Positions 44,097 to 53,697 of a stretch of 64,000 nt of DNA are shown here, in pieces. Source of the stretch: CAVZXS01 sp963779325 (GTDB lineage Bacteria > Bacteroidota > Bacteroidia > Chitinophagales > Chitinophagaceae). Position numbers and translations under genes: made by a program. The notes under the pieces were generated by a model, which saw only the letters and a list, made by a program, of their open reading frames with translations, was not told the origin of the DNA and ran no database searches. The stretch lies in assembly GCA_963779325.1 (NCBI GenBank), contig CAVZXS010000037.1, positions 62,001-126,000 on the forward strand, given 5' to 3'. Positions within the stretch are counted from its first letter, which is position 1; the number at the start of each line of letters is the position of its first letter.

Positions 44097-45110
44097 TTAA
44101 AAACCAAAATGCCCGAACAGCGAAAAATCCATTTTTAAAAAATACGGTGCACTGAAGCAGGCGATGCAAAGCAGCAGTATAAATATTTTACCCGCAATGG
44201 AAATGTCCTGTATAATGCTTCGCTGTAAAAGGCTTTGTATCGTCGTCATTACTTTTTCTTCCTTCGCATTTTCTTCAAATGGGGGAGCAGGTTGGTAGTC
44301 TTTAAATGAATGATGATTTTGTACCAGGAGGTTTCTTATTTTCCAATAATCTTCATCAGGCAAATCTTCGTAGGATGTATCAAGATTGATACCATCTGAT
44401 TCTATCTTTTTTTCTACCGCATGAAACTCTTTATCGGTTCTTAACCGCAATAACATCATTGCCGGAAAAATTAACAGTGGCCAAAAACTCAAACGCCAGG
44501 CAAACCAGCACATAGCCGCGGCGGAAATAACAACAAATATTTTACCCCAAAGACCTTCTTCATCTAAAAAGACACGGTTCAGCAATTGACCGCCGTCTAA
44601 AGGATATACGGGCAGCAGGTTTAATAAATTTAGTAAAATAAAAAGCAATGATAATCTTCCGAAAGACATATTCAAAAACTCAAGTCCGGGAATATTTTTA
44701 TCTACCAGAAATAAAACAATACCGACAATAATGCCGGGTAAAGGGCCGGCTAATAAAATAACGGCGGATTGTTTTTGCGATACTTCTCGTTTGGTACCCG
44801 AAACATAAGCCCCAAGCAAGGGAATAAAAAAAATACCCAAATCACTGTACTTATAATATTTCATAGCAAAAAAATGCCCCATTTCATGAAACACAACAAT
44901 GCCCGTGATAATAAGCAATGAATTAAAACTGGGGAAAATATAAAAACCCAATACAAGATACAATGCCAAACTGCTCAGCGATTTCAGCCATACATTCACC
45001 GGTTTTTTATCCGGCATCGGTTTGGGCGGATAAAAAACAGCGGGCTGTTCCGGATTTATCTCGCCGAAATTATTTTCTTGCTCACTATTCAATGCTTCAC
45101 TGTTTTCCAT
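44097..45110 (-). CDS. Site-2 protease family (M50) membrane metalloprotease
   Basis: 337 residues with about six hydrophobic helices. The zinc-binding HEMGH lies near residue 72 (VVFHEMGHFFAMKYY) and the second zinc-ligand motif near 165 (LNLLPVYPLDGGQLLNRV). An acidic/proline-rich N-terminus precedes the first helix. Such enzymes cleave substrates inside the membrane; target unknown. Its start codon overlaps the thioesterase stop by one base (TGATG), so translation is coupled. Confidence 0.9.
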   Translation of the reverse strand: MENSEALNSEQENNFGEINPEQPAVFYPPKPMPDKKPVNVWLKSLSSLALYLVLGFYIFPSFNSLLIITGIVVFHEMGHFFAMKYYKYSDLGIFFIPLLGAYVSGTKREVSQKQSAVILLAGPLPGIIVGIVLFLVDKNIPGLEFLNMSFGRLSLLFILLNLLNLLPVYPLDGGQLLNRVFLDEEGLWGKIFVVISAAAMCWFAWRLSFWPLLIFPAMMLLRLRTDKEFHAVEKKIESDGINLDTSYEDLPDEDYWKIRNLLVQNHHSFKDYQPAPPFEENAKEEKVMTTIQSLLQRSIIQDISIAGKIFILLLCIACFSAPYFLKMDFSLFGHFGF

Positions 45111-45532
45111 CAGGATGTTTCCGGTTTAAAGTACTTCTGTATTTTTTTCTTTAGCACAAAGGGCATCGCCACTTTTTTCATGGAGTTGGCTTCCAGAAAA
45201 ACCAATGCTACCCGGCCTGTTGCCAATAATTGTTTTTCGGCGCTGTATACTTCATGGTGAAACTCTATCCTTTCATCATTTAAATAATCTTTAATAATCG
45301 CCTTTACCGTTATTAATTGATCATAAATAACCGGGCGCAGAAATTTTGCCGAAACATCGGCCACCGGCATCAGGAAACCCATGTCCTCTATATCGGCGTA
45401 GGTAAATCCTAATTTCCGTATTGCTTCGGCACGGGCTACTTCAAAATATTGAAAGTAGTTGCCGTGATAAACGATGCTCATTTGATCAGTTTCGGCATAG
45501 CGGACACGCAGTTGTGTTTCAGCAGAATACAT
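45110..45532 (-). CDS. Acyl-CoA thioesterase, YbgC/4HBT type
   Basis: 140 residues, hot-dog fold. The motif RVRYAETDQMSIVYHGNYFQ carries the catalytic aspartate (AETDQ) typical of YbgC-like enzymes, with YFEVARAEAIRKLG after it. It hydrolyses acyl-CoA thioesters in the cytoplasm. Co-translated with the downstream site-2 protease gene. Confidence 0.9.
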   Translation of the reverse strand: MYSAETQLRVRYAETDQMSIVYHGNYFQYFEVARAEAIRKLGFTYADIEDMGFLMPVADVSAKFLRPVIYDQLITVKAIIKDYLNDERIEFHHEVYSAEKQLLATGRVALVFLEANSMKKVAMPFVLKKKIQKYFKPETS

Positions 45533-45624
45533 CTTGATAAAATTAAAAATAAAAAATAAAGGTGTTTAACTAATACTGTTCTGAAATAGTGCCGGCTTGT
45601 TTTATATCAAAGCGTTGTTATAAG

Positions 45625-46032
45625 TTATTTACCCAAGACTTTATCCAAACTTATTTTACCCGGCCCCGTAAAAAGTATCACAAGATAAGTTGCCAAAAAA
45701 AGCATGGCATGCTCACCATCGCCGGTTATTTGCCCTTTATGCGAAATAAAAGCGGCAACGGCCATGGCAATGATCAACGGAATACAGGCCAATCTTGTAA
45801 ACAATCCGCACACAATAAAAATAGCACAAAAAAATTCAGCAAAGATAACTAACACCAATGACGGCATGGAACCGATATGCAAGGGATCAGAAAATGTATG
45901 GGATTTGGCCGCAAAGCCGGCTAACTTACCGTAACCGTGATGAATCATTAATCCGCCCGAACCCAGGCGGAGCAACAGTATTGCGATATTAAAAGAAGTA
46001 TCGGAATACTTTGTACTCAAGAGTTTTTTCAT
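45625..46032 (-). CDS. DoxX family membrane protein
   Basis: 135 residues from the ATG at 46032; an upstream in-frame start would add a non-hydrophobic leader. Four helices with DoxX motifs: ILLLRLGSGGLMIHHGYGKL, FAEFFCAIFIVCGLFTRLA, PLIIAMAVAAFISHKGQI and a final YLVILFTGPGKISLD. Function in the family is loosely defined (quinone or redox-related). A single perfect DnaA-box-like TTATCCACA lies 110 bp upstream. Confidence 0.85.
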   Translation of the reverse strand: MKKLLSTKYSDTSFNIAILLLRLGSGGLMIHHGYGKLAGFAAKSHTFSDPLHIGSMPSLVLVIFAEFFCAIFIVCGLFTRLACIPLIIAMAVAAFISHKGQITGDGEHAMLFLATYLVILFTGPGKISLDKVLGK

Positions 46033-46236
46033 TGATTTTAGAATTTTACAGGTGCAATAATATGAAAAAACGGCGAGTTGCCGGTCATAGCCGCAAAGCT
46101 TTTGTTTCAGAAGCAAATGTTAAAGCCTTTGCAACTTTAAACTTATCCACAGGTGTTTGGAATGATGTTTGGTTAACCTTGAAATAATTCGAATATTTAC
46201 TACGTTATTCCATCAACAGTAAAAAGAACAATCAAT

Positions 46237-49200
46237 ATGAAGTACAGCGCTTTAGTCTTCCTTTCCATCTTCTTTAGTGTTTCATCTTTTGCGCAACAGA
46301 CAAAAATATACATCGACCCGCAGGAAAATTTCAAATTAGCCAAGGAATATTACCAGAAAGATATGTTCAACCTGGCTTACCCGCTGTTTAAGGAATTGCA
46401 ACAATCATTGCGGGAAACCGACCGGATCAATGAAACCGTAATGTCGCAGGAAGTGGATTATTATACTACCGTATGTGCTTTGAAACAAAATGAAGGCCGT
46501 GCCGAAGACATAGCCAAAGAATACATAGAACTTACCCGCAATAATGGAAGGGCGCAAATGTTGAGTTTTCACCTGGCTGAATTTTATTATCGCGAACAAA
46601 AATTTGCCGACGCGGTACAACTGTATGAAACTTCTAACATAGCCAACCTCAGCAATCGTGAAATAGCCGATATGAAATTTCACCAGGGCTATGCTTATTT
46701 CACCTTACAACAGTTTGGTCGTGCCAAACCTTTATTCAATACCATCAGGCAAATTAAGAACGACCCGAATTATATAGATGCCAATTATTACTATGGCTTT
46801 TTAGCTTTTAAAGACAGGAACTACAACGATGCGTTGCAAAGTTTCAAAATTGTTGAAAACCACCCCGCATACTCAACGGTAGTGCCTTATTATATTGCGC
46901 AGATATATTATGTGCAGGGGAAAAAAGATGAAGCCATTGAATACGCTCAAAATAAATTAAAGACCGGCAATACACAGTTTTACGATTTGGAATTAAAACA
47001 ATTATTGGGTCATGCTTATTTTGAAAAAAAGGAATATGACAAAGCCTTACCGCATTTGGAAGATTATGTGAACCGTTCTAAAAAAGTACGGAAAGAAGAT
47101 TTGTACGAACTGTCTTACGCCTATTACCAAGCTACTCAGTATACCAAGGCGATCGACGGTTTTAAACAACTGAGCGGCAAAGAGGACTCATTGAGTCAGC
47201 ATGCCATGTATTTGCTGGGCGATTCGTATTTAAAAACAGGCCAAAAAGCAAATGCGAGAAACGCATTTCTTTTTTGCGCTTCCAACAGCAGCAACCTGAC
47301 CCAAAAAGAAATTTCGAAATACCAATACGCCAAACTTTCTTACGAGCTGGGTTACCAGGACGAGGCGTTGAACAGCCTGCAATCTTTTTTATCGGAATAT
47401 CCCAATTCAACTTATAATGCCGAGGCAAAAGAATTGCTGGTAGGCGTATTAGCAAATACTAATAATTACCGCGATGCATTGACACTATTGGAAAGTTTGG
47501 ATAAACCTTCGGAAAATGCAAAGCGGCTTTATCCGCGTATTTTATACGGCCGTGCTACGGAGCTAATCAATGACGGACGTATGGCAGAAGCAGACCCGTT
47601 ACTGGACAAAGCATTAAAAGATCCTTACAACGCTTCATTACTATCTTTAATCAATTTCTGGAAAGGAGAAATTGCTTATCGAAATGATAAATTGGATGAT
47701 GCGATAAAATATTATAACAGCTATGTGAGTGCCGGTTCGACAACAAACGGAGAAGCCAATCCCACTACGGGTAAATACAACTTAGGTTATTGTTATTTAC
47801 GAAAAGAAAATTACCGCGCCGCACTTAGTTTTTTTGAGCAGGTAGGCGCCTCGGCCGCATTAAACAGTAATCAACTTACACAGGATGCTTATTTGCGCAG
47901 GGCCGATTGTCATTTTATGCTGAAGGAATACCCTAAAGCGAAAACAATGTATGAAGACGTAATTAAATATTCATGGCCGAGTGAAGATTATGCAACTTTC
48001 CAAAAAGCGATGATTGCGGGTATCAATAATTCTGCCGAGAAAGTTACATTGCTGAATACCGTAAGCCGGAAATTTCCTACCTCTTCTTTAATAGCTGATG
48101 CTAATATGGAAGTAGCTAATACGTATTTGGCCGAAGAAAAATTCAGGGAAGCGATTCCTTATTTGAATAATGTTTTAAAATCGTCTGCCAACTCTGATTT
48201 AAAACCGCAGACCTACTTAAAGCTTGGTGTCGCCTATTTTAATTTAAACAGTAATACCGAGGCGTTGAAAAATTACAGCATACTCGTTAATCAATATCCC
48301 AATTCTCCCGAAGCGGATGATGCATTGGAAAATGTAAAAGCCATTTATGTAGAAGAAGGTAAACCGGGTGAGTATGCCGACTTTATGCGCAAAGCGGGTA
48401 AACCGATATCGGTGAGTACGGAAGATTCATTGACCTATGCCGCGGCGGAATTGCAATACGAAAACGGCAATACAGCCGGCGCCACTACTTCTTTCGAAAA
48501 TTATATACAGCGTTTCCCCAACGGCGCTTATGCCATTGATGCTAATTTTTATTTGGGAGAAATGTATTATGCAAAAAAGAATTGGAACAAAGCACTGGCA
48601 GGCTACGAAGCAGTTGCTGCCAAAGCACCCAATAGCTATGCTGAGAAAGCCGTGTTGCAAGCGGCCAGAGTTTACTTCTTTGAATTAAAAAATTATGCAA
48701 GAGCTGAAACATATTTTGTACAACTGAAAGATATTACCGGTAACCAGGAGTATAAATTGGAAGCCATGCGCGGCTTATTACGCAGCCAATATCAGCAACA
48801 AAAATGGACGGAAGGTGTAAGCAATGCCAAAGAACTGCTTAACGAAAAAGGCAGCAGCAGCGATGACAAGGCATTAGCCAATATGTCCATAGCGAAATCA
48901 TACCAGGTAAACGGTCAGTATGATTTGGCGATAGCCAACTTTAAATCGGTTGTAAGCATTAACAAAGCGGCTTTGGCCGCCGAGGCACGGTATGAAATAG
49001 CAAACAGTTGGTTTAAAGTAAATAAATTGGCAGATGCGGAGAAAGCGGCTTTTGAAGTGATAAACAAATCGGGCTCTTATGATTTTTGGGTAACAAAGGC
49101 TTACCTCTTGCTAGGTGATGTGTACTATGCTCAGAAAGATTACTTTAATGCGAAAGCTACATTTCAGAGTATAGTGGATAACAGCATTAACCCCGAATTA

Positions 49201-49275
49201 AAAGGGGAAGCGCAGCAAAAATTAAACAAGGTAATTGAGGAAGAGGGCAGGGGCAGTAAGATTGGAGGCAATTAG
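46237..49275 (+). CDS. Large secreted tetratricopeptide repeat protein
   Basis: 1012 residues with a signal peptide (SIFFSVSSFAQQ). Tetratricopeptide-like repeats cover nearly the whole length (AKEYYQKDMFNLAYPLFKEL, AYFTLQQFGRAKPLFNTI, HAYFEKKEYDKALPHLEDYV, FYLGEMYYAKKNWNKALAGY). It is followed by a TonB-type barrel and an HU-CCDC81 protein in the same orientation, an order I recall as conserved in Bacteroidota. Probably a periplasmic scaffold serving the barrel or cell-envelope assembly; exact role not known. Confidence 0.85.
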   Translation: MKYSALVFLSIFFSVSSFAQQTKIYIDPQENFKLAKEYYQKDMFNLAYPLFKELQQSLRETDRINETVMSQEVDYYTTVCALKQNEGRAEDIAKEYIELTRNNGRAQMLSFHLAEFYYREQKFADAVQLYETSNIANLSNREIADMKFHQGYAYFTLQQFGRAKPLFNTIRQIKNDPNYIDANYYYGFLAFKDRNYNDALQSFKIVENHPAYSTVVPYYIAQIYYVQGKKDEAIEYAQNKLKTGNTQFYDLELKQLLGHAYFEKKEYDKALPHLEDYVNRSKKVRKEDLYELSYAYYQATQYTKAIDGFKQLSGKEDSLSQHAMYLLGDSYLKTGQKANARNAFLFCASNSSNLTQKEISKYQYAKLSYELGYQDEALNSLQSFLSEYPNSTYNAEAKELLVGVLANTNNYRDALTLLESLDKPSENAKRLYPRILYGRATELINDGRMAEADPLLDKALKDPYNASLLSLINFWKGEIAYRNDKLDDAIKYYNSYVSAGSTTNGEANPTTGKYNLGYCYLRKENYRAALSFFEQVGASAALNSNQLTQDAYLRRADCHFMLKEYPKAKTMYEDVIKYSWPSEDYATFQKAMIAGINNSAEKVTLLNTVSRKFPTSSLIADANMEVANTYLAEEKFREAIPYLNNVLKSSANSDLKPQTYLKLGVAYFNLNSNTEALKNYSILVNQYPNSPEADDALENVKAIYVEEGKPGEYADFMRKAGKPISVSTEDSLTYAAAELQYENGNTAGATTSFENYIQRFPNGAYAIDANFYLGEMYYAKKNWNKALAGYEAVAAKAPNSYAEKAVLQAARVYFFELKNYARAETYFVQLKDITGNQEYKLEAMRGLLRSQYQQQKWTEGVSNAKELLNEKGSSSDDKALANMSIAKSYQVNGQYDLAIANFKSVVSINKAALAAEARYEIANSWFKVNKLADAEKAAFEVINKSGSYDFWVTKAYLLLGDVYYAQKDYFNAKATFQSIVDNSINPELKGEAQQKLNKVIEEEGRGSKIGGN

Positions 49276-49338
49276 AATAAATTAAAATCGTAAAAACAGG
49301 ATAAATTATTTACAGCAATAATGACAAGAACTATAAAT

Positions 49339-50967
49339 ATGAAGCAATTATTTTTGTTTACAATAGCGTTAATGACAGCGCTCTATACCTTTGCACAGGA
49401 TCCGATTAAAAAAGGCGAAGTAACTGTTACTTCCGCATTCAAACCCGAATTACGTGAGTTGGCAAAAATTAATTTCAATGCATCGCCGCCTTCATCCGAC
49501 AGCAGCAAACCGCGTTTGCAGTATAATATACCCAACCAGAATTTATTATTTGCTTACCAACCCGGTTCTTTAAAACCTTTGGCGCTGCAAATTGACAGCG
49601 GCGGTAAATGGGATAATCACAGTTATATAAAAGCAGGTTTCGGCAGTTTAAAAACTCCTTATATACAGGCAGGTTTTTCTTTTGGCGACGGCAAAACGGC
49701 AGGTTTAAATTTGAATGCGAAACATGTTTCGTCGCAGGGAAAAAGAGAGTTCCAGGATTTTACCAATACAAGCGTATACGCCGACGGCTTTTTTCAAACG
49801 GCAAAAAATATAGAATGGAATGCACGAATTGGTTTTAAAAGTGATCAGACTTATAAATACGGCTATGTTCCTTCCACAGCAGTATTTCCAAAGGATTCGC
49901 TGAAACAACAATTCTCCACCGTATCCGCACGGTTAGGTTTGCATAATATAAATAATACAAGTTTCGGTTTATCGTATGCTCCCGAAATAAAAATTGATAT
50001 TTTCAGCGATAATAAAAAGAACAGCGAAAGCAATACCTATATAAATCTTCCTTTGCAAAAAAGTATAGGTAAAGTGTTTGCTGTAAATCTCGGTATTACA
50101 TTCGACCTGACCCGGTTGAAACCCGATGGAAAAATAGCATTGAACAATACCATGTATTATATATCACCCGCTGTTTTATTTAAAACACCGAATTTTAATT
50201 TGCAAGCGGGTGTAAGACCAAGCTGGGATAATAAAGAGTTTACTATGTTCCCGAATGTAACGGCCGAGATAGCTACCGATGATAATCGCTTTGCTTTCCA
50301 GGCCGGGTGGGTAGGTTATTTACGCAAAACTTCTTATCAATACCTGGCATCGCAAAACCCTTGGCTGTGGCTGCCGGGTACATTGCAAAATACAAGAATA
50401 GAAGAACGTTATGCCGGCTTTAAAGGAGCTGCAGGAAATCATTTTAACTACAGCGCCAAAGTCGGTTTTCATAAAATAAATAATCAGGCGTTATTTGTAA
50501 ATGACACCATCAGCGGAAAATCTTTTGATATAGCCTATGAAAAGCAAATGAAAGTATTTCACCTCGGGCTTGAAGTAGGTTATACATTGCAGGAAAAAGT
50601 TTCGTTACTCGCCGGGTTGGTTTTTAATCAGTACAGCAATTTAAAAACATACCCTAAGGCGTATGGATTGATACCGCTTGAGTTAAAAGCCGCCTTACGT
50701 GTACAGGTGTTAAAAGATTTATGGATCAAGACTGACTTATTTGCCTGGGACGGGCCGCAATACCGTAAAAAAGATTTAAGCAGCGGTACCTCCGGCGGCG
50801 CTATTGATTTAAGTGCCGGTGTTGAATTCAGAATTACAAAAAACCTAAACCTGTGGGCGCAGTTTAATAATATTACTAATAAACAATACCAACGCTGGAA
50901 TCAATATCCCGTATACGGATTTAACTTTCTTGGCGGCGTAATCTTTAACTTTGCGCAAAAGAATTAA
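49339..50967 (+). CDS. TonB-dependent-receptor-like outer-membrane barrel
   Basis: About 542 residues from the ATG at 49339; the in-frame ATG at 49321 adds MTRTIN. Signal peptide LFLFTIALMTALYTFAQD. The body is a transmembrane beta-barrel of alternating strands (SYIKAGFGSLKTPYIQAGFS, KAALRVQVLKDLWIKTDLFA) ending in an aromatic strand GFNFLGGVIFNFAQKN. It is too short and lacks a plug, so it is more like the barrel part of the family than a full receptor. Second gene of the TPR operon, 63 bp behind it and 2 bp before the HU-domain gene. Confidence 0.8.
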   Translation: MKQLFLFTIALMTALYTFAQDPIKKGEVTVTSAFKPELRELAKINFNASPPSSDSSKPRLQYNIPNQNLLFAYQPGSLKPLALQIDSGGKWDNHSYIKAGFGSLKTPYIQAGFSFGDGKTAGLNLNAKHVSSQGKREFQDFTNTSVYADGFFQTAKNIEWNARIGFKSDQTYKYGYVPSTAVFPKDSLKQQFSTVSARLGLHNINNTSFGLSYAPEIKIDIFSDNKKNSESNTYINLPLQKSIGKVFAVNLGITFDLTRLKPDGKIALNNTMYYISPAVLFKTPNFNLQAGVRPSWDNKEFTMFPNVTAEIATDDNRFAFQAGWVGYLRKTSYQYLASQNPWLWLPGTLQNTRIEERYAGFKGAAGNHFNYSAKVGFHKINNQALFVNDTISGKSFDIAYEKQMKVFHLGLEVGYTLQEKVSLLAGLVFNQYSNLKTYPKAYGLIPLELKAALRVQVLKDLWIKTDLFAWDGPQYRKKDLSSGTSGGAIDLSAGVEFRITKNLNLWAQFNNITNKQYQRWNQYPVYGFNFLGGVIFNFAQKN

Positions 50968-50969
50968 GT

Positions 50970-51614
50970 ATGGAAGATCAATTGTATAAATACCTGCTGC
51001 AATACAAAAGACTTGCATTACCCGGTGTAGGCACTATTCAGCTGGAACGAAGCGCTGCACAGCATGACTATGCCAACAAAGTTTTTACACCGCCCGTTTA
51101 CACATTTAGTTTTGACAGGAACCATGATATGCCTTCTAAAAAATTATTTAGTTGGTTGGCCGGTAATTTGGGTATTTCGGAATGGGAAGCGATTCGTAAA
51201 CTGAATGATTTTGCTTTTGCCGTTAAAAAACAATTACAAGCCGGTAAACTGATAAACTGGGATGGTGTAGGTACCATGCAATCGGCTCTTTCGGGTGAAG
51301 TACGGTTTAAACCCGTAGAAATTTTTTTCCCGTATGAATTACCGGTAGTGGCTGAAAAAGTAATTCGGGAAAAAGCGGCGCATACTATATTGGTTGGTGA
51401 GCAGGAAAAAACATCGGGTGAGATGGAAGAGTTGCTCAGTCATCATGAATCGAAAAGAAATAATTCGATGACTGCAGCATGGATTATCGTCTTACTGGCC
51501 ATTCTGTTTATCGGTTTATATCTTTCAGGCAAAGGATTAACAACCGCCGCGGTAAGTAACTCTACCGGTGTGGAGCCTAACGAACAACCTGCAACGTATA
51601 AACTATCGGAATAA
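50970..51614 (+). CDS. HU-CCDC81-type domain membrane protein
   Basis: 214 residues. The N-terminal domain (about 1-115) resembles the HU-CCDC81 fold seen in Bacteroidota SPOR-associated proteins (LLQYKRLALPGVGTIQLERS, DRNHDMPSKKLFSWLAGNLG, WDGVGTMQSALSGEVRF). A transmembrane helix lies at about 167-187 (SMTAAWIIVLLAILFIGLYL) and a short Asn/Ser/Thr-rich tail is outside. No SPOR domain is present, so this is a shorter variant. It starts 2 bp after the barrel gene, suggesting an envelope complex. Confidence 0.7.
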   Translation: MEDQLYKYLLQYKRLALPGVGTIQLERSAAQHDYANKVFTPPVYTFSFDRNHDMPSKKLFSWLAGNLGISEWEAIRKLNDFAFAVKKQLQAGKLINWDGVGTMQSALSGEVRFKPVEIFFPYELPVVAEKVIREKAAHTILVGEQEKTSGEMEELLSHHESKRNNSMTAAWIIVLLAILFIGLYLSGKGLTTAAVSNSTGVEPNEQPATYKLSE

Positions 51615-51640
51615 TTTATTGACCGGAATGATTTTTCATT

Positions 51641-51648
51641 TTACTTTG
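51641..51648 (+). promoter_or_regulatory. -7 box variant (TTACTTTG) before methyltransferase gene
   Basis: TTACTTTG lies 31 bp before the start codon; the leader contains a short GC-rich hairpin (GCCTGCC, GCGGGC). Confidence 0.4.
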
Positions 51649-51679
51649 CCTGCCTGCCCTGCGGGCATTTTTATTATAA

Positions 51680-52576
51680 ATGAAAGATGTGATACATTAT
51701 ACTAACTGCCCGGTTTGCGGCGCTGCACAAATAAAAGAGGTGCTGCGGGCCAATGACTATACCGTAAGCAATAAAAAATTTGCTGTATGGGAATGCGGTA
51801 ATTGTACATTACGGTTTACACAAGATGTTCCGAACGCCGAAGAAATAAGTCAATACTACAAGTCGGAGAATTATATTTCGCATACCAACACATCAAAGGG
51901 ACTTATAAATAAACTGTACCAAACAGTTCGCAATTATACATTGCAGCAAAAAAGAAAATTAGTAAGCAGTGAAACCGGCGTTAAGAAAGGAACCATACTG
52001 GATGCAGGCAGCGGCACCGGCGCATTTGTACATACCATGCAAACCCATGGCTGGTTAGTAACAGGGCTTGAACCTGATGAAGATGCCAGGAAAACGGCGG
52101 CGGGTTTATACAATATTAAATTAGACGGCTCGGACAGATTTTATCAATTGCAGCAGGGCTATTTTGATGCCATAACTATGTGGCATGTACTGGAGCATGT
52201 GCACGACCTGTCGGCTTATATCAAGCAATTATCTTTTTTATTAAAAGAAAAGGGGAAACTTTTTATAGCGGTACCCAATTACACTTCAGGCGATGCGGCG
52301 GCGTATAAAGAATACTGGGCAGCTTATGATGTGCCGCGACACCTGTATCATTTTTCGCCCAAGGCGATGGAAAGGTTGATGCAAAATCACGGATTGAAAA
52401 TCGTAAAATACAAACCCATGTGGTTCGACAGTTTTTACATTTGTATGCTGAGCAGTAAATATAAAAAAGGCGAAACAAATTTACCGGCAGCCGTGTGGAA
52501 TGGTTTTGTCTCGAACCTCGCTGCATTATTTAATACAAAGAAATGCAGCTCGGTAATTTATATTATCTCCAAATAA
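51680..52576 (+). CDS. Class I SAM-dependent methyltransferase with N-terminal zinc ribbon
   Basis: 298 residues. N-terminal CPVCG and CGNC pairs (residues about 10-40) form a zinc ribbon. The SAM-binding motif is GTILDAGSGTGAFVHTM near residue 108, followed by TGLEPDEDA and ITMWHVLEHVHD. A C-terminal membrane-associating basic patch and HLYHFSPKAMERLMQNHGLK are typical of methyltransferases acting on polysaccharide or lipid sugar substrates. Substrate unknown. Convergent with the glutaminyl cyclase gene (1-bp gap). Confidence 0.88.
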   Translation: MKDVIHYTNCPVCGAAQIKEVLRANDYTVSNKKFAVWECGNCTLRFTQDVPNAEEISQYYKSENYISHTNTSKGLINKLYQTVRNYTLQQKRKLVSSETGVKKGTILDAGSGTGAFVHTMQTHGWLVTGLEPDEDARKTAAGLYNIKLDGSDRFYQLQQGYFDAITMWHVLEHVHDLSAYIKQLSFLLKEKGKLFIAVPNYTSGDAAAYKEYWAAYDVPRHLYHFSPKAMERLMQNHGLKIVKYKPMWFDSFYICMLSSKYKKGETNLPAAVWNGFVSNLAALFNTKKCSSVIYIISK

Positions 52577-52577
52577 T

Positions 52578-53393
52578 TTAATTGAATTTTATTTCGTACA
52601 GCTCCGGCCAGTTCTTGCCGGTAACATACGTTTTACCCGTAGCGGCATCATACGCTATACCGTTTAATACATCGGCCTTGGGGTAGGCGGCTTTTATTTT
52701 TTTATCAATATCCGAGAGGTCTGCTTTAGCTGCTACTTTACCCGTATTGGGATCAATCTTTAAAATATAATTCGATAAATACTGATTAGCGTAAATATAA
52801 CCGTCGATGTATTCCAGTTCATTAATATTATTGCGCAATGAGCCGGCTTCCGTTACTTCCTGTTTGCGCAATAAAGAGAAAGTACCCGGTTGATAATAGA
52901 AAAGACTGCTTGAGCCGTCGCTTACAATTATTTCTTTTCCGTTGGTCGTCATTCCCCAACCTTCGGTAGCCAGCGGAAACTCATTTATCTTTTTAAAGTC
53001 CTTTAATGAATACATAAACACTTTATGTTCCTGGTAGGTGAGTTGATAAACCGTATCATTCATAATTAAAATTCCTTCGCCGAAATATTCCTTATCAAGA
53101 TTCATGGTACGCAATGCCTTACCGGTTTTCAAATCCGTTTTCATCAGCTTCGATTCTCCTTTTTCGCCGGTGCCTTCATACAGCTCGCCTTTATAAAAAA
53201 GTAATCCTTCGGTAAAGGCAGTGGTGTCGTGCGGGTAAGTATTAAGAATGGAATAGCTCATAACTGCGGGTGCATCTTTGTTCGGTAAAACGGGGTCGTC
53301 GGTATTCGGAACATTTCGTTCCTTTACTATATAAGCAATCAGGGCAGATATTAAAATGAGGGCAAGAAAACCGGCTATATATTTTTGTTTCAT
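52578..53393 (-). CDS. Glutaminyl-peptide cyclotransferase, bacterial/plant beta-propeller type
   Basis: 271 residues with an N-terminal membrane/signal segment (IAGFLALILISALIAYIV). Family motifs of the five-bladed propeller type: YPHDTTAFTEGLLFYKGELY, EYFGEGILIMNDTVYQLTYQ, ATEGWGMTTNGKEIIVSDGS and LNELEYIDGYIYANQYLSN-like INELEYIDGYIYANQY. It converts N-terminal glutamine to pyroglutamate on exported proteins, stabilising them. Stands alone; convergent with the methyltransferase. Confidence 0.85.
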   Translation of the reverse strand: MKQKYIAGFLALILISALIAYIVKERNVPNTDDPVLPNKDAPAVMSYSILNTYPHDTTAFTEGLLFYKGELYEGTGEKGESKLMKTDLKTGKALRTMNLDKEYFGEGILIMNDTVYQLTYQEHKVFMYSLKDFKKINEFPLATEGWGMTTNGKEIIVSDGSSSLFYYQPGTFSLLRKQEVTEAGSLRNNINELEYIDGYIYANQYLSNYILKIDPNTGKVAAKADLSDIDKKIKAAYPKADVLNGIAYDAATGKTYVTGKNWPELYEIKFN

Positions 53394-53523
53394 TTTTTAT
53401 TAAATAATTATTTGCAAAAATAGGGTGTTGGTATTTATCGTATTGTTAAACAAGGATAATAGTAATTATACGATTTTCAAAAAAAATCTTTCATTTTTTT
53501 TCGTTTCCAAAATTTTTAGAAAC

Positions 53524-53531
53524 TATATTTG
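53524..53531 (+). promoter_or_regulatory. -7 box (TATATTTG) before M43 protease
   Basis: Exact match to TAnnTTTG, about 170 bp upstream of the protease start. The 304-bp gap (53394-53697) shows no gene and is AT-rich; the leader implied is long. Confidence 0.5.
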
Positions 53532-53697
53532 GCTCATCAATGGTTTAGTACTCAAATCTTATTTCCAATTCCTTAGAAGTCCCTCCTTTAAATAAGTATC
53601 CCGAATTTCCTTTTTTCATTCATCGCATTTTCCAATTCCGTTTGATGACTCATGCAGTAGCATTTTTTATTGCGTGAACTGTTAGAAGGAATACCCG

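Noticed and set aside
46143..46151. Perfect DnaA box TTATCCACA as origin signal
   Set aside because: Only one box was seen and no AT-rich unwinding region or dnaA/dnaN neighbour is present.
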